Shown here in pieces: positions 1-8,300 of a DNA stretch of 38,194 bases (position 1 is the first letter of the stretch; each line of letters starts with the position of its first letter). The notes under the pieces are model-generated. The model made no database searches. It saw only the letters and a list, made by a program, of their open reading frames with translations, and was not told where the DNA came from. A program made the position numbers and the translations under genes. Location: NCBI GenBank assembly GCA_013286795.1, contig JABDFA010000001.1:1-38194 (forward strand), read 5' to 3'. Source of the stretch: Candidatus Babelota bacterium (GTDB lineage: Bacteria > Babelota > Babeliae > Babelales > JABDEC01).

Positions 1-57
1 CATGGTTCGATACGTTCTACTTCGCTAAAGCTTCGTAGAACACTCACCACGAACGGA
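1..57. repeat. Palindromic intergenic element, copy 1
   Basis: GC-richer block in AT-rich DNA. It starts with GGTTCGATAC and ends with CTCACCACGAACGG. The centre holds the inverted pair GTTCTAC (13-19) / GTAGAAC. Its arms match the copy at 17877-17955 read on the other strand. It may begin before the window. Function unknown; a transcript-end hairpin or a mobile miniature element are both possible. Confidence 0.6.
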
Positions 58-146
58 TTTTAAGAAATTTGATTCTTGAAAAGAGAGAGTTTCATTATTT
101 ATAAAAGACCACAGAAAAAGGTATTTTGTGTGATGCAATACAGAAG

Positions 147-185
147 GGCCTGAATGAATGCCAATCAGGCCAATATGATTTTTTA
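147..185 (+). terminator. Hairpin with T-run beyond rpsT
   Basis: GGCCTGA (147-153) and TCAGGCC (165-171) form a 7-bp stem with an 11-nt loop. ATTTTTT follows 7 nt later on the plus strand. The T-run is on the plus side, so as an intrinsic terminator it would stop plus-strand transcription, not rpsT itself. For rpsT it could act only as a 3'-end hairpin. Confidence 0.35.
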
Positions 186-455
186 TTACTTAGCTGAAAC
201 TTGCGCAACTCTTTTAGCTAATCTGCTAATTTTGCGACGAGAAGCGTTAGCATGAAGAACCTTATTTTTGGCTCTTGCCAATTGTGATTCAGCATCACGC
301 ATTAATTCTTTAATTTTGTTAATATCTTCATTTGCAGAAATCGCTGTCAAAACTTTTTTTACAGCTGTTCTGATTGTGCTTTTACGATTTAAATTAACTT
401 GACGTCTTTTTTCATTTTGACGAACACGTTTCTTTGTTGATCTAGTATTTGCCAT
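186..455 (-). CDS. rpsT: 30S ribosomal protein S20
   Basis: Product is bS20, a small basic protein that binds 16S rRNA early in 30S assembly. The 89-residue length is normal. The N-terminus is rich in Lys, Arg and Asn (ANTRSTKKRVRQNEKRR), and the C-terminus has the family's conserved stretch LHANASRRKISRLAKRV. It lies 15 nt downstream of rpmB on the same strand, so the two are probably co-transcribed from the promoter at 707-735. The linker AAGGTTAAAAGAAGAAA contains a purine-rich ribosome binding site. Confidence 0.95.
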   Translation of the reverse strand: MANTRSTKKRVRQNEKRRQVNLNRKSTIRTAVKKVLTAISANEDINKIKELMRDAESQLARAKNKVLHANASRRKISRLAKRVAQVSAK

Positions 456-470
456 TTTCTTCTTTTAACC

Positions 471-665
471 TTATATAACTTTCTTAACTTTACCGCCTTT
501 TAGACATTTTGTGCATACAGAACCTCTAACAACTTTATTGGTTCCAGCAACGCTAAATCTTATTTTTTGAACATTTGGATAAATCCAGCGTTTAACTTTA
601 TTGTTTGCGTGACTTACAAGATTTCCTACTTGAGGTCTTTTATCACATACATTGCAAATTCTCAT
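471..665 (-). CDS. rpmB: 50S ribosomal protein L28
   Basis: Product is bL28, a small 50S subunit protein. The 64-residue sequence has the family start MRICNVCDKRP and the central block NKVKRWIYPNVQKIRF. Cys4, Cys7, Cys51 and Cys54 form two CxxC pairs, so this is the zinc-binding (C+) form of L28. AAGGA lies 7 nt before the ATG. A strong promoter lies upstream and rpsT follows, making a two-gene ribosomal operon. Confidence 0.95.
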   Translation of the reverse strand: MRICNVCDKRPQVGNLVSHANNKVKRWIYPNVQKIRFSVAGTNKVVRGSVCTKCLKGGKVKKVI

Positions 666-706
666 CTGTAGATCCTTAACTTCCAGTAAAACATTAAATA
701 TAATTT

Positions 707-735
707 ATTATACTTTAAAACAAAGCATTTTTCAA
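707..735 (-). promoter_or_regulatory. Sigma70-type promoter of rpmB-rpsT
   Basis: On the minus strand, TTGAAA (730-735) and TATAAT (707-712) are separated by exactly 17 nt. They lie about 40 nt upstream of the rpmB start codon. This is a near-consensus housekeeping promoter; no operator was seen. Confidence 0.65.
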
Positions 736-774
736 ATCTAACTAAAATCAATTTACTAACAAATATACAGGAGA

Positions 775-823
775 CCCATTCGACTTCGCACTACGTGCTT
801 CGCTCAGGGTGACCGGGAGAGGG
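775..823. repeat. Palindromic intergenic element, copy 2
   Basis: The block begins CCCATTCGACTTC and ends CTTCGCTCAGGGTGACCGGG. The centre is GCAC-TAC-GTGC, a small hairpin. The arms are almost identical to the copy at 9605-9650, where the centre is swapped to GTGC-TAC-GCAC, so pairing is kept. It lies between the small secreted gene ending at 865 and the rpmB promoter. Confidence 0.75.
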
Positions 824-864
824 TAAATAGTTCTTAAATTCAAATAGAAACATATAAAAAGGGT

Positions 865-1263
865 TTATGAAAAAACTTCTTCAACTTCTGCTATGGCTCC
901 TATTATTTTAGATGATTTTTTTGATTCTTGTTTAAACTCTTCATTGATATCATTTAAAATTTGAGGGCAATTTATTTTCATAAGATTTATTAGTTTCTGT
1001 AATTTAAGTTCTTCTTTTAACAAAAGTCTTCTATTACCAAGACCTCTTAATTTCTTAAATCTACTTATATTTAGATTACATTCATTAATAAAATCTTTTA
1101 ATACATGGTAATGTGTTTTTTCTAGCTTTGTATTGGACCCTTCCAAAGCTTGGCATACATACAGGGGAAGGATTGTTTTGGTTAAACTACTTTTTGTTTC
1201 TAAACAAAAAATATTATTTTGAGATAATATAATAAAAATTATTAAAACAGTTTTTAAGTTCAT
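865..1263 (-). CDS. Small secreted protein of unknown function
   Basis: Not recognised; 132 residues. An N-terminal signal peptide (hydrophobic residues about 5-20, then Cys-Leu-Glu) is followed by a mainly helical, Lys/Glu-rich protein with three further cysteines. The start codon overlaps the stop of the FtsH-like gene by four bases (ATGA), so translation is probably coupled. It is the last gene of a potassium transporter / FtsH-like / small-protein run. A periplasmic partner or substrate of the FtsH-like protein is possible, but this rests on position only. Confidence 0.7.
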   Translation of the reverse strand: MNLKTVLIIFIILSQNNIFCLETKSSLTKTILPLYVCQALEGSNTKLEKTHYHVLKDFINECNLNISRFKKLRGLGNRRLLLKEELKLQKLINLMKINCPQILNDINEEFKQESKKSSKIIGAIAEVEEVFS

Positions 1264-2801
1264 TTTTTGATTCCTAATATTTCATAGATTTCGTTAGCGT
1301 ATAAAGTTTCTTTTTCTAATAACGCATTAGCTAATTTATCCAGTTTATCTCTATTTTCAAATAATAAGTTTAAAGTTTCTTTATAACAAGAATTTAAAAT
1401 ATTTTTGACCTCTTCATCTATAAGTTGGGCAGTTTTTTCAGAATAGTTTTTATTCCATGGATCATTGATAGCAAGACCGAGTTTTTCTGACATACCATCT
1501 AAACAGATCATCTTTTTTACTTGATTAGTTGCACTCCATAAATCTGAGCTTGAACCTATGGCAACTCTACCAAAAACTAATTCTTCAGCAGCTTTGCCGC
1601 CTAGACATAGTTTTATATCTGCTAAAATATCTTCTTTTGTAGACATATAGATATCTTTGTTATAAGATCCAGCAGTTAATCCTAAAGCACCATTTCTTTT
1701 TGGAGCAATAGTGACACTTTTTATAGGTTGAAAATGTTCACATAAAAGTACATTAACAAGTGTATGACCGGCTTCATGATATGCAGTAAATTTTTTCTCT
1801 TCTTGGGTTTGATGTAAAGTTTCCCATTTTTGCCCATATGCCGTATTTTCTAAAGTTGAATTGATGATATCATTAATTATAATATTTCTAGATTGGTTTA
1901 TAGCATTTACAGCAATATCATTAACTAATTTAACTATTTCTTTTCTTGTAAATCCACTAATATACATAGCTATTTGTTTTAAATTTACAGAATCATCTAA
2001 TAATAAATCTTTAGTGTATTCATATAAGAGTTTTTCCCGTTCTGATAAATCTGGGTAATCTAGATAAATAATCTTTTCAAATCTACCGGGCCTAAAAAAA
2101 GACTCATCAAAGATTTTTTTGTTTCTGACAGCGCCAATAACTATTATGTCATGGTTCGTCAAATTTGTTATAGTGGACAAAAATAATCCTTTATTTGCAG
2201 GATTACCTTGTTTTAAAGCATCAAGATTATCTATAAAAATTACACCTTTAGTTCCCAGTACTTTGGCAGATAAATCTTTAATGATTAAACCTGCTAAATT
2301 TGACCATTTTTCAACAATATCTAGCACATTAATATAAAAGAAAGGAACATTAGCTTCTCCTGCTATGGATCTTGCTAAAAATGATTTACCATTTCCTTCA
2401 TCGCTTACAAGTAGTATGCCTTTTTCTATTTTGAGATTTAGATCATTATATTTTTCTGTATTTTTTAGAAAATCTATTAAAATTTTGAGTTCATTTTTTG
2501 GTTCATTAAGACCAATTACAGAATCAAAACTTTTATAATCTTCTTGTTTTATTTGGCTTAAAGAAACTATTAAATTAGAAAGTTTTTTGCATATTTCATA
2601 GTTAGAAGGATTTTCGAGGTATTCTGCATAAGTGTTTTCATATTCTTCTTGTAGTGTTAGGTCTTTGTTATTTTTGCTTGATTTTTTTGATTTTGAGAAA
2701 ATTATATTTTTGAATTTTTCGACAAAGCCTTCTGGTTTAATAAACGTAATATTTAAAATTAATATGATAAAAATTAAAAACTTAGAATAGATATTTTTCA
2801 T
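1260..2801 (-). CDS. Divergent FtsH-like AAA/M41 metalloprotease
   Basis: 513 residues with the FtsH order: N-terminal hydrophobic segment (7-22), AAA module (about 92-320), M41 peptidase (about 338-500). The zinc protease site is complete: HEAGH at 342-346 and the third ligand Asp420 in SSSDLW. The ATPase module is degenerate. Walker A is SDEGNGKS (133-140), so the first Gly is lost. Walker B is IFIDNLD, with Asn192 in place of the catalytic Glu. The sensor-1 Asn appears lost, while the arginine-finger motif RPGR (237-240) is kept. Only one N-terminal hydrophobic segment is present instead of two, so the periplasmic domain of normal FtsH is missing. The gene starts 9 nt after the transporter stop with a good AAGGA site. 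It is probably a paralogue, not the housekeeping FtsH. Confidence 0.85.
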   Translation of the reverse strand: MKNIYSKFLIFIILILNITFIKPEGFVEKFKNIIFSKSKKSSKNNKDLTLQEEYENTYAEYLENPSNYEICKKLSNLIVSLSQIKQEDYKSFDSVIGLNEPKNELKILIDFLKNTEKYNDLNLKIEKGILLVSDEGNGKSFLARSIAGEANVPFFYINVLDIVEKWSNLAGLIIKDLSAKVLGTKGVIFIDNLDALKQGNPANKGLFLSTITNLTNHDIIVIGAVRNKKIFDESFFRPGRFEKIIYLDYPDLSEREKLLYEYTKDLLLDDSVNLKQIAMYISGFTRKEIVKLVNDIAVNAINQSRNIIINDIINSTLENTAYGQKWETLHQTQEEKKFTAYHEAGHTLVNVLLCEHFQPIKSVTIAPKRNGALGLTAGSYNKDIYMSTKEDILADIKLCLGGKAAEELVFGRVAIGSSSDLWSATNQVKKMICLDGMSEKLGLAINDPWNKNYSEKTAQLIDEEVKNILNSCYKETLNLLFENRDKLDKLANALLEKETLYANEIYEILGIKK

Positions 2802-2810
2802 AATATTTCC

Positions 2811-4637
2811 TTACATCTCAACAGTTACAACTACTCCATGGAGTTTGTTAGCAGGCAACTTATAGAATTGTACAAATGAAGGGGTGATTTTTTTTATTAT
2901 AGTATAAATATTCCAAAAGATATTTTTGGTAGTAATCTCTTCAAGTCCGTAAAAAATCACTTTGGCATGTATATTAGTAGAATTTAGAATTTTTTCGATA
3001 TTCAAAATTTCTAAATAACCTGCCTTGATTTCAAAGACTTTTAAGTTTGGTGCCAAATCTTCATCCCTAAACATTGCTGTTACGCCAAACGGACTATTGA
3101 TGGTTTCTACCGTAACTATAATATTTTCTTCATAAATTATATTGTTTTTGAACATTGTATAACTTATATATGATGGCATTACCTCAGTATCTTTACACAG
3201 AAAAATTGCAGTTCCATTTATATGTGGCACCTTATCATAAAATATTAAAAACTTTTCTACAAAATCTTCTTCAGGAAGTTGTTGTTTTAAGCATTTGTAT
3301 AATTTTTTTTGTCCCATTGTATAAATAATAATTAAAAATAAGGGGATTGCTGCTACAAGAATTGACCAGTAACCACCATATGGAATTTTATAAACATTTG
3401 ATATTAAAAACATTGAGTTAAATAAAATTAAAAAAAATGCTATAAGAGCATGAAAATATTTTTTATTTAATATTAAAACAGAGGTTAATAAAATTGCTGT
3501 AATTGTCATAGAGCTACTTACAGCCAAACCATAAGCCCCAGCTAAGCTTTGAGAGCTTTTAAATTTTAATATAGTTAGTATAACGCAAACAAGTAAAAAC
3601 CAATTGACAGCAGGGATATATATTTGGGACATAAGCTTTGCAGATGTATATTCTACGTGTAGTCTAGGCATTATGTGTGTTGTAATTCCTTGATAAACTA
3701 TAGAAAAAAGTCCTGTAATCATTGCCTGGGATGCAATAACTGTAGCTATTATGCTAAGGACAAGAATTGGTATGTAAAAAAATTTAAATTGGCTTAAGGT
3801 CATTTCATAGAAAATATTTTGTACGTTAGGGTTTTTAAGTAAGAATACCCCCTGGCCGAGATAAACTAATGCTAATGCTATAAAAACAAAGAACCATGCT
3901 TTTATTATAGGTTTTCTTCCAACATGGCCCATATCTGCATATAAAGCTTCAGCCCCAGTTGAACATAAAATAATTTTTGAAAGCAGTAAAAAGCCCACAA
4001 ATTTATTTGTTATTAAAAATTTATATCCATAATATGGATTGAATGCTGTAAGTATAAAAGGATACTGAACAATATGAATAAGCCCAAGAATTGAAATAAA
4101 TAAAAACCAAATTAGCATGATTGGTCCAAATGCTAGAGATATCTTTTCAGTTCCACGATTTTGCAAAGAAAAAAGTATTACTGTAATTGATATAGCAACT
4201 AAAACTACAATATTTTGGGAAAAATCTCCTAATATTGGTATTAACTTTAAACCTTCAACTGCGCTTAAAATGCTAATAGCAGGAGTTATTGTTCCATCTC
4301 CAATAAAAAATGCTATTCCCAAAAAAGATAAGAAAGAAAAAAATATTATAGCATTTTTTGATTTTAGTAATGGAATAAGAATTTCTTTAAGAACAATTGT
4401 TCCACCTTCCCCTTCACTATGTGATCTTAGGCTCATTGCTAACCAGGCATATTGAATGGAAACAACAAGAGTAAGGGTCCAAACTATTAAAGATAAAATA
4501 CCCATAACATTTAAAACGGTTATGGGTAAAAATGCAAAAATTGCTGAAAAAACATAGAGTGGACTTGTTCCAATATCTCCAAAAACAATCCCTAAAGCTT
4601 TGATTACTTCTTTGTAAGACGAACAAACATTACTCAT
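2811..4637 (-). CDS. kup: Kup-family low-affinity potassium transporter
   Basis: Product is a KUP/HAK/KT potassium-proton symporter of the inner membrane. The 608-residue length is close to that of E. coli Kup (622). The N-terminal motif GDIGTSPLYVFSAIF (from residue 19) is the family signature. About 12 hydrophobic segments follow to roughly residue 450, including FFIGDGTITPAISILSAVEGL and ALYADMGHVGRKPI. A hydrophilic C-terminal domain of about 150 residues completes it. The FtsH-like gene follows 9 nt downstream, so the two are probably co-transcribed. Truncation or loss of signature residues was not seen. Confidence 0.92.
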   Translation of the reverse strand: MSNVCSSYKEVIKALGIVFGDIGTSPLYVFSAIFAFLPITVLNVMGILSLIVWTLTLVVSIQYAWLAMSLRSHSEGEGGTIVLKEILIPLLKSKNAIIFFSFLSFLGIAFFIGDGTITPAISILSAVEGLKLIPILGDFSQNIVVLVAISITVILFSLQNRGTEKISLAFGPIMLIWFLFISILGLIHIVQYPFILTAFNPYYGYKFLITNKFVGFLLLSKIILCSTGAEALYADMGHVGRKPIIKAWFFVFIALALVYLGQGVFLLKNPNVQNIFYEMTLSQFKFFYIPILVLSIIATVIASQAMITGLFSIVYQGITTHIMPRLHVEYTSAKLMSQIYIPAVNWFLLVCVILTILKFKSSQSLAGAYGLAVSSSMTITAILLTSVLILNKKYFHALIAFFLILFNSMFLISNVYKIPYGGYWSILVAAIPLFLIIIYTMGQKKLYKCLKQQLPEEDFVEKFLIFYDKVPHINGTAIFLCKDTEVMPSYISYTMFKNNIIYEENIIVTVETINSPFGVTAMFRDEDLAPNLKVFEIKAGYLEILNIEKILNSTNIHAKVIFYGLEEITTKNIFWNIYTIIKKITPSFVQFYKLPANKLHGVVVTVEM

Positions 4638-4732
4638 AACTTTTTTGATTTTCTTTATAAATTAAGAAAAAACTTAAAATTACTTTAGCGAATTATTAAT
4701 GTTTTTAAAAGATCTTGAATAATTAAGCCAAA

Positions 4733-5080
4733 TTATATTGATTGAATCCTAATTACGGTCATTGGTTGACGATGTCCTTTTTTAACTCTAGATTTTTTTC
4801 TACGTTTAAATTTAAATACTATAATTTTTGGACCATCTGTATGTTTGATAATAGATGCTGTAATCTTTGTTTTTAGAGTTGGTTGACCTATTTCTATAGC
4901 ATCCGGACCTGTTTTGCGTAATAATACATAATCAAATTCTACTGTATCTCCTGGCTGGCCTTCAATTTTTTCTATAGCTATTGTTTTATTTTCTATAGCT
5001 TGATATTGCTTTCCACCGGTTTTGAATATTGCGTATCTATCAAATGTATTTGCAAATTTGGTATTTGTACCTTGTTCCAT
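4733..5080 (-). CDS. rplU: 50S ribosomal protein L21
   Basis: Product is bL21, a 23S rRNA-binding protein. The family block YAIFKTGGKQYQAIENK and the basic C-terminal run KFKRRKKSRVKKGHRQP are clear. The ATG at 5080 is preferred because AAGGTGA sits 8 nt upstream. An in-frame GTG at 5092 would add four residues but overlaps that binding site. The protein is about 115 residues, with an N-terminal extension of some 13 residues before the usual start. The common partner rpmA (L27) is not next to it; a potassium transporter gene follows instead. Confidence 0.93.
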   Translation of the reverse strand: MEQGTNTKFANTFDRYAIFKTGGKQYQAIENKTIAIEKIEGQPGDTVEFDYVLLRKTGPDAIEIGQPTLKTKITASIIKHTDGPKIIVFKFKRRKKSRVKKGHRQPMTVIRIQSI

Positions 5081-5395
5081 GATATGAGTCACCTTAAAAT
5101 TAGCTTTTTAATTGAAAATTACTTTTTATAATCTTAGCAAATATATAAAATATGTCTAATTTGAGATAACTTTCTCTAATTTCTTCTATAATTTGTTTAA
5201 AAAAACTATAAAATATCTAGTAATACCTAACCCTAAACAGAGATCTTTCTCCCTCTCCGTTCGCCCTGAGCGACCTCTGAGTGAGCGTTTACGCGAGTCG
5301 AAGAGGGAGTCGAATGGGTTTCCCTGAAGTTTATCAGTGGGTTCGGTATAAAATATACGAATTAACCCTAAAATCATCTAAAAATTATTTCAATT
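5081..5395. other. Divergent intergenic region rplU / ankyrin cluster
   Basis: This 315-bp gap separates rplU (minus) from the first ankyrin gene (plus). It holds the palindromic element at 5251-5319. A TATAAA (5347-5352) lies 43 bp upstream of the ankyrin ATG as a possible -10 box, with no convincing -35. No Shine-Dalgarno sequence precedes the ATG at 5396. The rplU side is very AT-rich and has no clear promoter. Short frames here do not look coding. Confidence 0.5.
5251..5319 (-). repeat. Palindromic element, copy 3 (left of ankyrin cluster)
   Basis: Read on the minus strand it runs CCCATTCGACTCCC, then CTTCGACTC, then the hairpin GCGT-AA-ACGC, then CTCAGAGGTCGCTCAGGGCG and AACGGAGAGGG. 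It is very similar to the copy at 8981-9050, which has the opposite orientation at the other side of the ankyrin cluster. Confidence 0.8.
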
Positions 5396-6137
5396 ATGAT
5401 ATTAAATTCGATTTCTATACAAATCTTTCTCATCCATTTACTTTTTATCCCGGTTTTAACGCAATCAATAGGCCGTGATGGTTATGATAAGAAAGTTCGT
5501 CAATTGGTCATTGCTATTCAACATAATGATCTAAAACTCGTCAAAATAGCTATAAGTCAAGGTGCTGATATTAATGGAGATGCTTATAATACAAGTACGC
5601 CTTTAATGGCCTGTGCTCAAAAAATAGGTATTAACCTTGCAATATTAGAGGTTTTAATACAATCAGGAGCTAACATTGAAGCTAAAGATTTCACAGGAGG
5701 AACTGCGCTTGAGCGGGCGGTTTTACATAAAAATGTTAATGTAATTAAATTTTTAATCAAGTGTGGGGCCAATGTTAATTCTGTAGATGGGGTTTGGTTC
5801 CAGTATTTTGAAATGTGCATTGCGAAAAAAAGAGATTTTGATTGTTAAGTTATTAGTGGAAGCTGGTGCTGATATATTTTATCAGGCTCATGGAAGATCA
5901 ATGATTGAATGTGCTAAACTCGACGCAAATTCTGAAATAGTAGAATTTCTAGAACAGACAAATTTGAATTTGATAAAACAGTTAGAAGAAAAGAAGAGTT
6001 ATGTTGCAAGATATATACCACCAGTTCTTGCTGAAATAGTGGCAGAATATTTAGGCTTGGAGAATGTTCCACAAATTGCACATAGTCATGAGCAAGAGAA
6101 AGTAAAAGCAGAGCGTAGCAGCTGTGTTATTAGTTGA
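5396..6137 (+). pseudogene. Secreted ankyrin-repeat protein, frameshifted (ank cluster gene 1)
   Basis: Two overlapping frames together make one ankyrin protein like its three downstream neighbours. The first frame (5396-5848) gives a signal peptide (about residues 1-23) and ankyrin repeats up to NVNSVDG. The second (5787-6137) continues GSSILKCALRKKEILIVKLL through to the C-terminus. The break is at GGGG (5789-5792): removing one G joins the frames and restores the D-G-x-G-S-S-I-L pattern seen in gene 3. The C-terminal part has the F-box-like stretch YIPPVLAEIVAEYLGL and ends in SSCVIS, a CaaX-like box. It could be a dead gene, a slippage-dependent phase-variable gene, or a sequencing error in a G-run. 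Confidence 0.8.
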
Positions 6138-6148
6138 AAGCAATATCT

Positions 6149-6874
6149 ATGAGAATAATAAAATATTTTTTAATTTTGTTTATGTTTTCAGTGAAATTGA
6201 AATGTATGACTTATGATCAGTGTAGAGCCTATATGAACTTACTTGTTGGTATTCGAAACAATGATATTGGATTAGTAAGACAGGCCATAGATTTAGGTTT
6301 TGACCTAAATATTAAAAATAATTATAGCGTTGCGCCGGCTTTAATTTTAGCTGCTCCTAGTTCAGATACAAGTCTTGAAATATGGCAAATGTTGGTAAAA
6401 AATGGTGCTGAGGTTAACATTGCAGATTTTTCAACGACTCCCCTTTATCTTGCAGTTATGTATAGAAATATTAGGTTTATTGAATTTCTAATTGAACATG
6501 GCGCAGATGTAAATTATAAAGATATTAATAATTGTAGTATTCTGTATATTTCTATAAAGAATAAAAATATTGAAATTGTTAAGTTGTTAGTAGCTAATGG
6601 TGCGGACATATTTGATAATTGTAGCCCAGATATGTTTGATAGACTCAAATATGAATCATTATTTGATTATGCTAAACGATGCAGTAGCACTGAAATTATA
6701 AATTTTTTAAAAACTGAGTATTTAGAATATATAAGAAATAATCTTAGATTAAATATATCAGAAAAACCTACTAGAATAGTATTTGGATATTTAGGTTCCA
6801 ACTATTCTACGGAAAGAAAGAAAATAAAAAGAAATTGTAATACAAGGAACTGTGATATTTGTGTTATTAGTTGA
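6149..6874 (+). CDS. Secreted ankyrin protein with C-terminal CaaX-like box (cluster gene 2)
   Basis: About 241 residues. The ATG at 6149 is preferred because it begins the signal peptide MRIIKYFLILFMFSVKLKC directly; a TTG at 6134 would overlap the previous stop. About five ankyrin units follow, with typical turns such as FLIEHGADVNYKD and LLVANGADIF. An F-box-like segment (IVFGYLGSNY) follows, then a basic stretch (RKKIKRNC), and the protein ends RNCDICVIS. The last four residues fit the eukaryotic prenylation motif CaaX with X = Ser, which favours farnesylation. The gene starts 11 nt after gene 1 through a linker (GAAAGCAATATCT) conserved in the cluster. Host targeting is inferred, not shown. 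Confidence 0.85.
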   Translation: MRIIKYFLILFMFSVKLKCMTYDQCRAYMNLLVGIRNNDIGLVRQAIDLGFDLNIKNNYSVAPALILAAPSSDTSLEIWQMLVKNGAEVNIADFSTTPLYLAVMYRNIRFIEFLIEHGADVNYKDINNCSILYISIKNKNIEIVKLLVANGADIFDNCSPDMFDRLKYESLFDYAKRCSSTEIINFLKTEYLEYIRNNLRLNISEKPTRIVFGYLGSNYSTERKKIKRNCNTRNCDICVIS

Positions 6875-6885
6875 AAGCAGTAACT

Positions 6886-7596
6886 ATGAAAGTAGTAAAA
6901 TATTTTTCTTTTTTGATTTTGTTTTCAGCGCAGCTTGAATGTATGATTGCGGAGAATAAAATGCTTAAAGGTGTTACAGAAAATGATAGTAAATTGATTA
7001 AGGAAGCAATAGAAGAAGGTTTTGACGTTAATAGCAGTATTCTTTGGGGTATATCTAGCGAGTTTAATGAGGAGTATGGTACAGCTGTTATTTGTCCGCC
7101 TTTACTTGCAACTACTTATTATTCAGATATTGATATTAATATATTGGAAATATTAGTAAAAGCAGGAACAGATATTGAAGCTGAAGATTGGAGAGGAAGA
7201 ACCTTACTTGCTAAGGCTGTTAGAAAAAAAAATTTTAGAATTATAAAATTTATAATTAAATGTGATGCTGATGTTAATTCTATAGATTATGATGGTTGTA
7301 GTATTTTAAATACTGCTATAGGTACCGGTGATATTAATGTTGTTAAAATATTAGTAGAAAATGGAGCTAATATGTTTTTTGAATTTGACAAAAAATCAAT
7401 ACTCGATCAGGCTAAACGATTTGGAAATTCTAAAATAATAAACTTTTTGGAGCGGTCAATTAAGAGGTTGGAAGTAGATGTTGAAAAATATATTCCAAAA
7501 GATCTTCTGTCATTAGTTTTAGGATATTTAGGTTCAGATTATATTCCTAAAAAGAAGAAAATAAAAAGAAACTGTGATGTTTGTGTTATTAGCTGA
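6886..7596 (+). CDS. Secreted ankyrin protein with polybasic-CaaX-like tail (cluster gene 3)
   Basis: About 236 residues. The ATG at 6886 starts a signal peptide (MKVVKYFSFLILFSAQLEC); a TTG at 6871 overlaps the preceding stop and is less likely. Ankyrin units include LVKAGTDIEAEDWRGRTLL, FIIKCDADVNSIDYDGCSIL and ILVENGANMFF. The F-box-like segment YIPKDLLSLVLGYLGSDY comes next. The tail PKKKKIKRNCDVCVIS combines a polybasic run, an extra upstream cysteine and a CaaX box, the same arrangement as in Ras proteins. Spacing to gene 2 is 11 nt, so the genes are probably one transcript. Ankyrin repeats mediate protein binding; the partner is unknown. Confidence 0.87.
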   Translation: MKVVKYFSFLILFSAQLECMIAENKMLKGVTENDSKLIKEAIEEGFDVNSSILWGISSEFNEEYGTAVICPPLLATTYYSDIDINILEILVKAGTDIEAEDWRGRTLLAKAVRKKNFRIIKFIIKCDADVNSIDYDGCSILNTAIGTGDINVVKILVENGANMFFEFDKKSILDQAKRFGNSKIINFLERSIKRLEVDVEKYIPKDLLSLVLGYLGSDYIPKKKKIKRNCDVCVIS

Positions 7597-7605
7597 GGCT
7601 TTGGG

Positions 7606-8289
7606 ATGAAAAAAATGTTTTTTGTTTTGATTTTATTTTCAACTTCAATCAAGAATATGTCTATTGATGATAAACTATTTGAAGGTATTCAGAAAAATGA
7701 CGTTAAAGTGGTTCAAGAAGCTATTGAGCAAGGAGCTAATGTTAAATCTTTTTATAATGGAATATTATATCAACCAGTTCTAGTTTTAGCTGTTTATACT
7801 CCACAAATAGATATTGAAATATTAAAAATTTTAGTAGAGGCGGGAGCTGATATTGATATTCAGGATTGGGCAGGATGGACTCCTCTTATGACTGCAGTTA
7901 TAGTAAATAATCTTAAAGTGCTTGAATTTTTAATTCGACATGGAGCTAATGTTAATTTTATTAATAAACGTGGCGTGTATTCTAGTATTTTAGAGAGGGC
8001 TGTTTATAAAAAAAATATTGTAACTGTTAAACTATTAGTTGAGAATGGCGCTGATATATTTTTTAATTCTTATAAATCATCTATATTTGAGCATGCTAAA
8101 GAAGTTGGAAATTTAGAAATAATAGCATTTTTAGAAGAAGCCCGTATAAAATATTTTCAAGAAAAATGGAATCCAAATATACCAAAGGTTCTGGTTAAAA
8201 TAGTTTTAGAATATTGGAATTCTGATTATAAAGTAAAATATAAAAGAGAGATAACAAAACGAAATTGTGATATTTGTGTTATTATTTGA
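7606..8289 (+). CDS. Secreted ankyrin protein ending CVII (cluster gene 4)
   Basis: 227 residues. It starts 9 nt after gene 3 at ATG 7606 (MKKMFFVLILFS signal peptide), preceded by GAGGCTTTGGG. Ankyrin units include LVEAGADIDIQDWAGWTPLM, FLIRHGANVNFINKRG and LLVENGADIFF. The F-box-like segment is NIPKVLVKIVLEYWNSDY. The tail TKRNCDICVII keeps the cysteine pair and the CaaX pattern, with X = Ile in place of Ser; this would shift preference towards geranylgeranylation in a eukaryotic host. Middle repeats differ more from the neighbours than the two ends do, as expected for tandem copies diverging in the binding surface. Confidence 0.87.
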   Translation: MKKMFFVLILFSTSIKNMSIDDKLFEGIQKNDVKVVQEAIEQGANVKSFYNGILYQPVLVLAVYTPQIDIEILKILVEAGADIDIQDWAGWTPLMTAVIVNNLKVLEFLIRHGANVNFINKRGVYSSILERAVYKKNIVTVKLLVENGADIFFNSYKSSIFEHAKEVGNLEIIAFLEEARIKYFQEKWNPNIPKVLVKIVLEYWNSDYKVKYKREITKRNCDICVII

Positions 8290-8300
8290 AAGCAATATCT

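Noticed and set aside
4117..4626. Frames overlapping the 5' part of the potassium transporter gene
   Set aside because: Shadows in other frames of a well-conserved membrane protein gene.
5186..5478. Short frames on both strands between rplU and the ankyrin cluster
   Set aside because: They run through the palindromic element and an AT-rich spacer, lack ribosome sites and match nothing.
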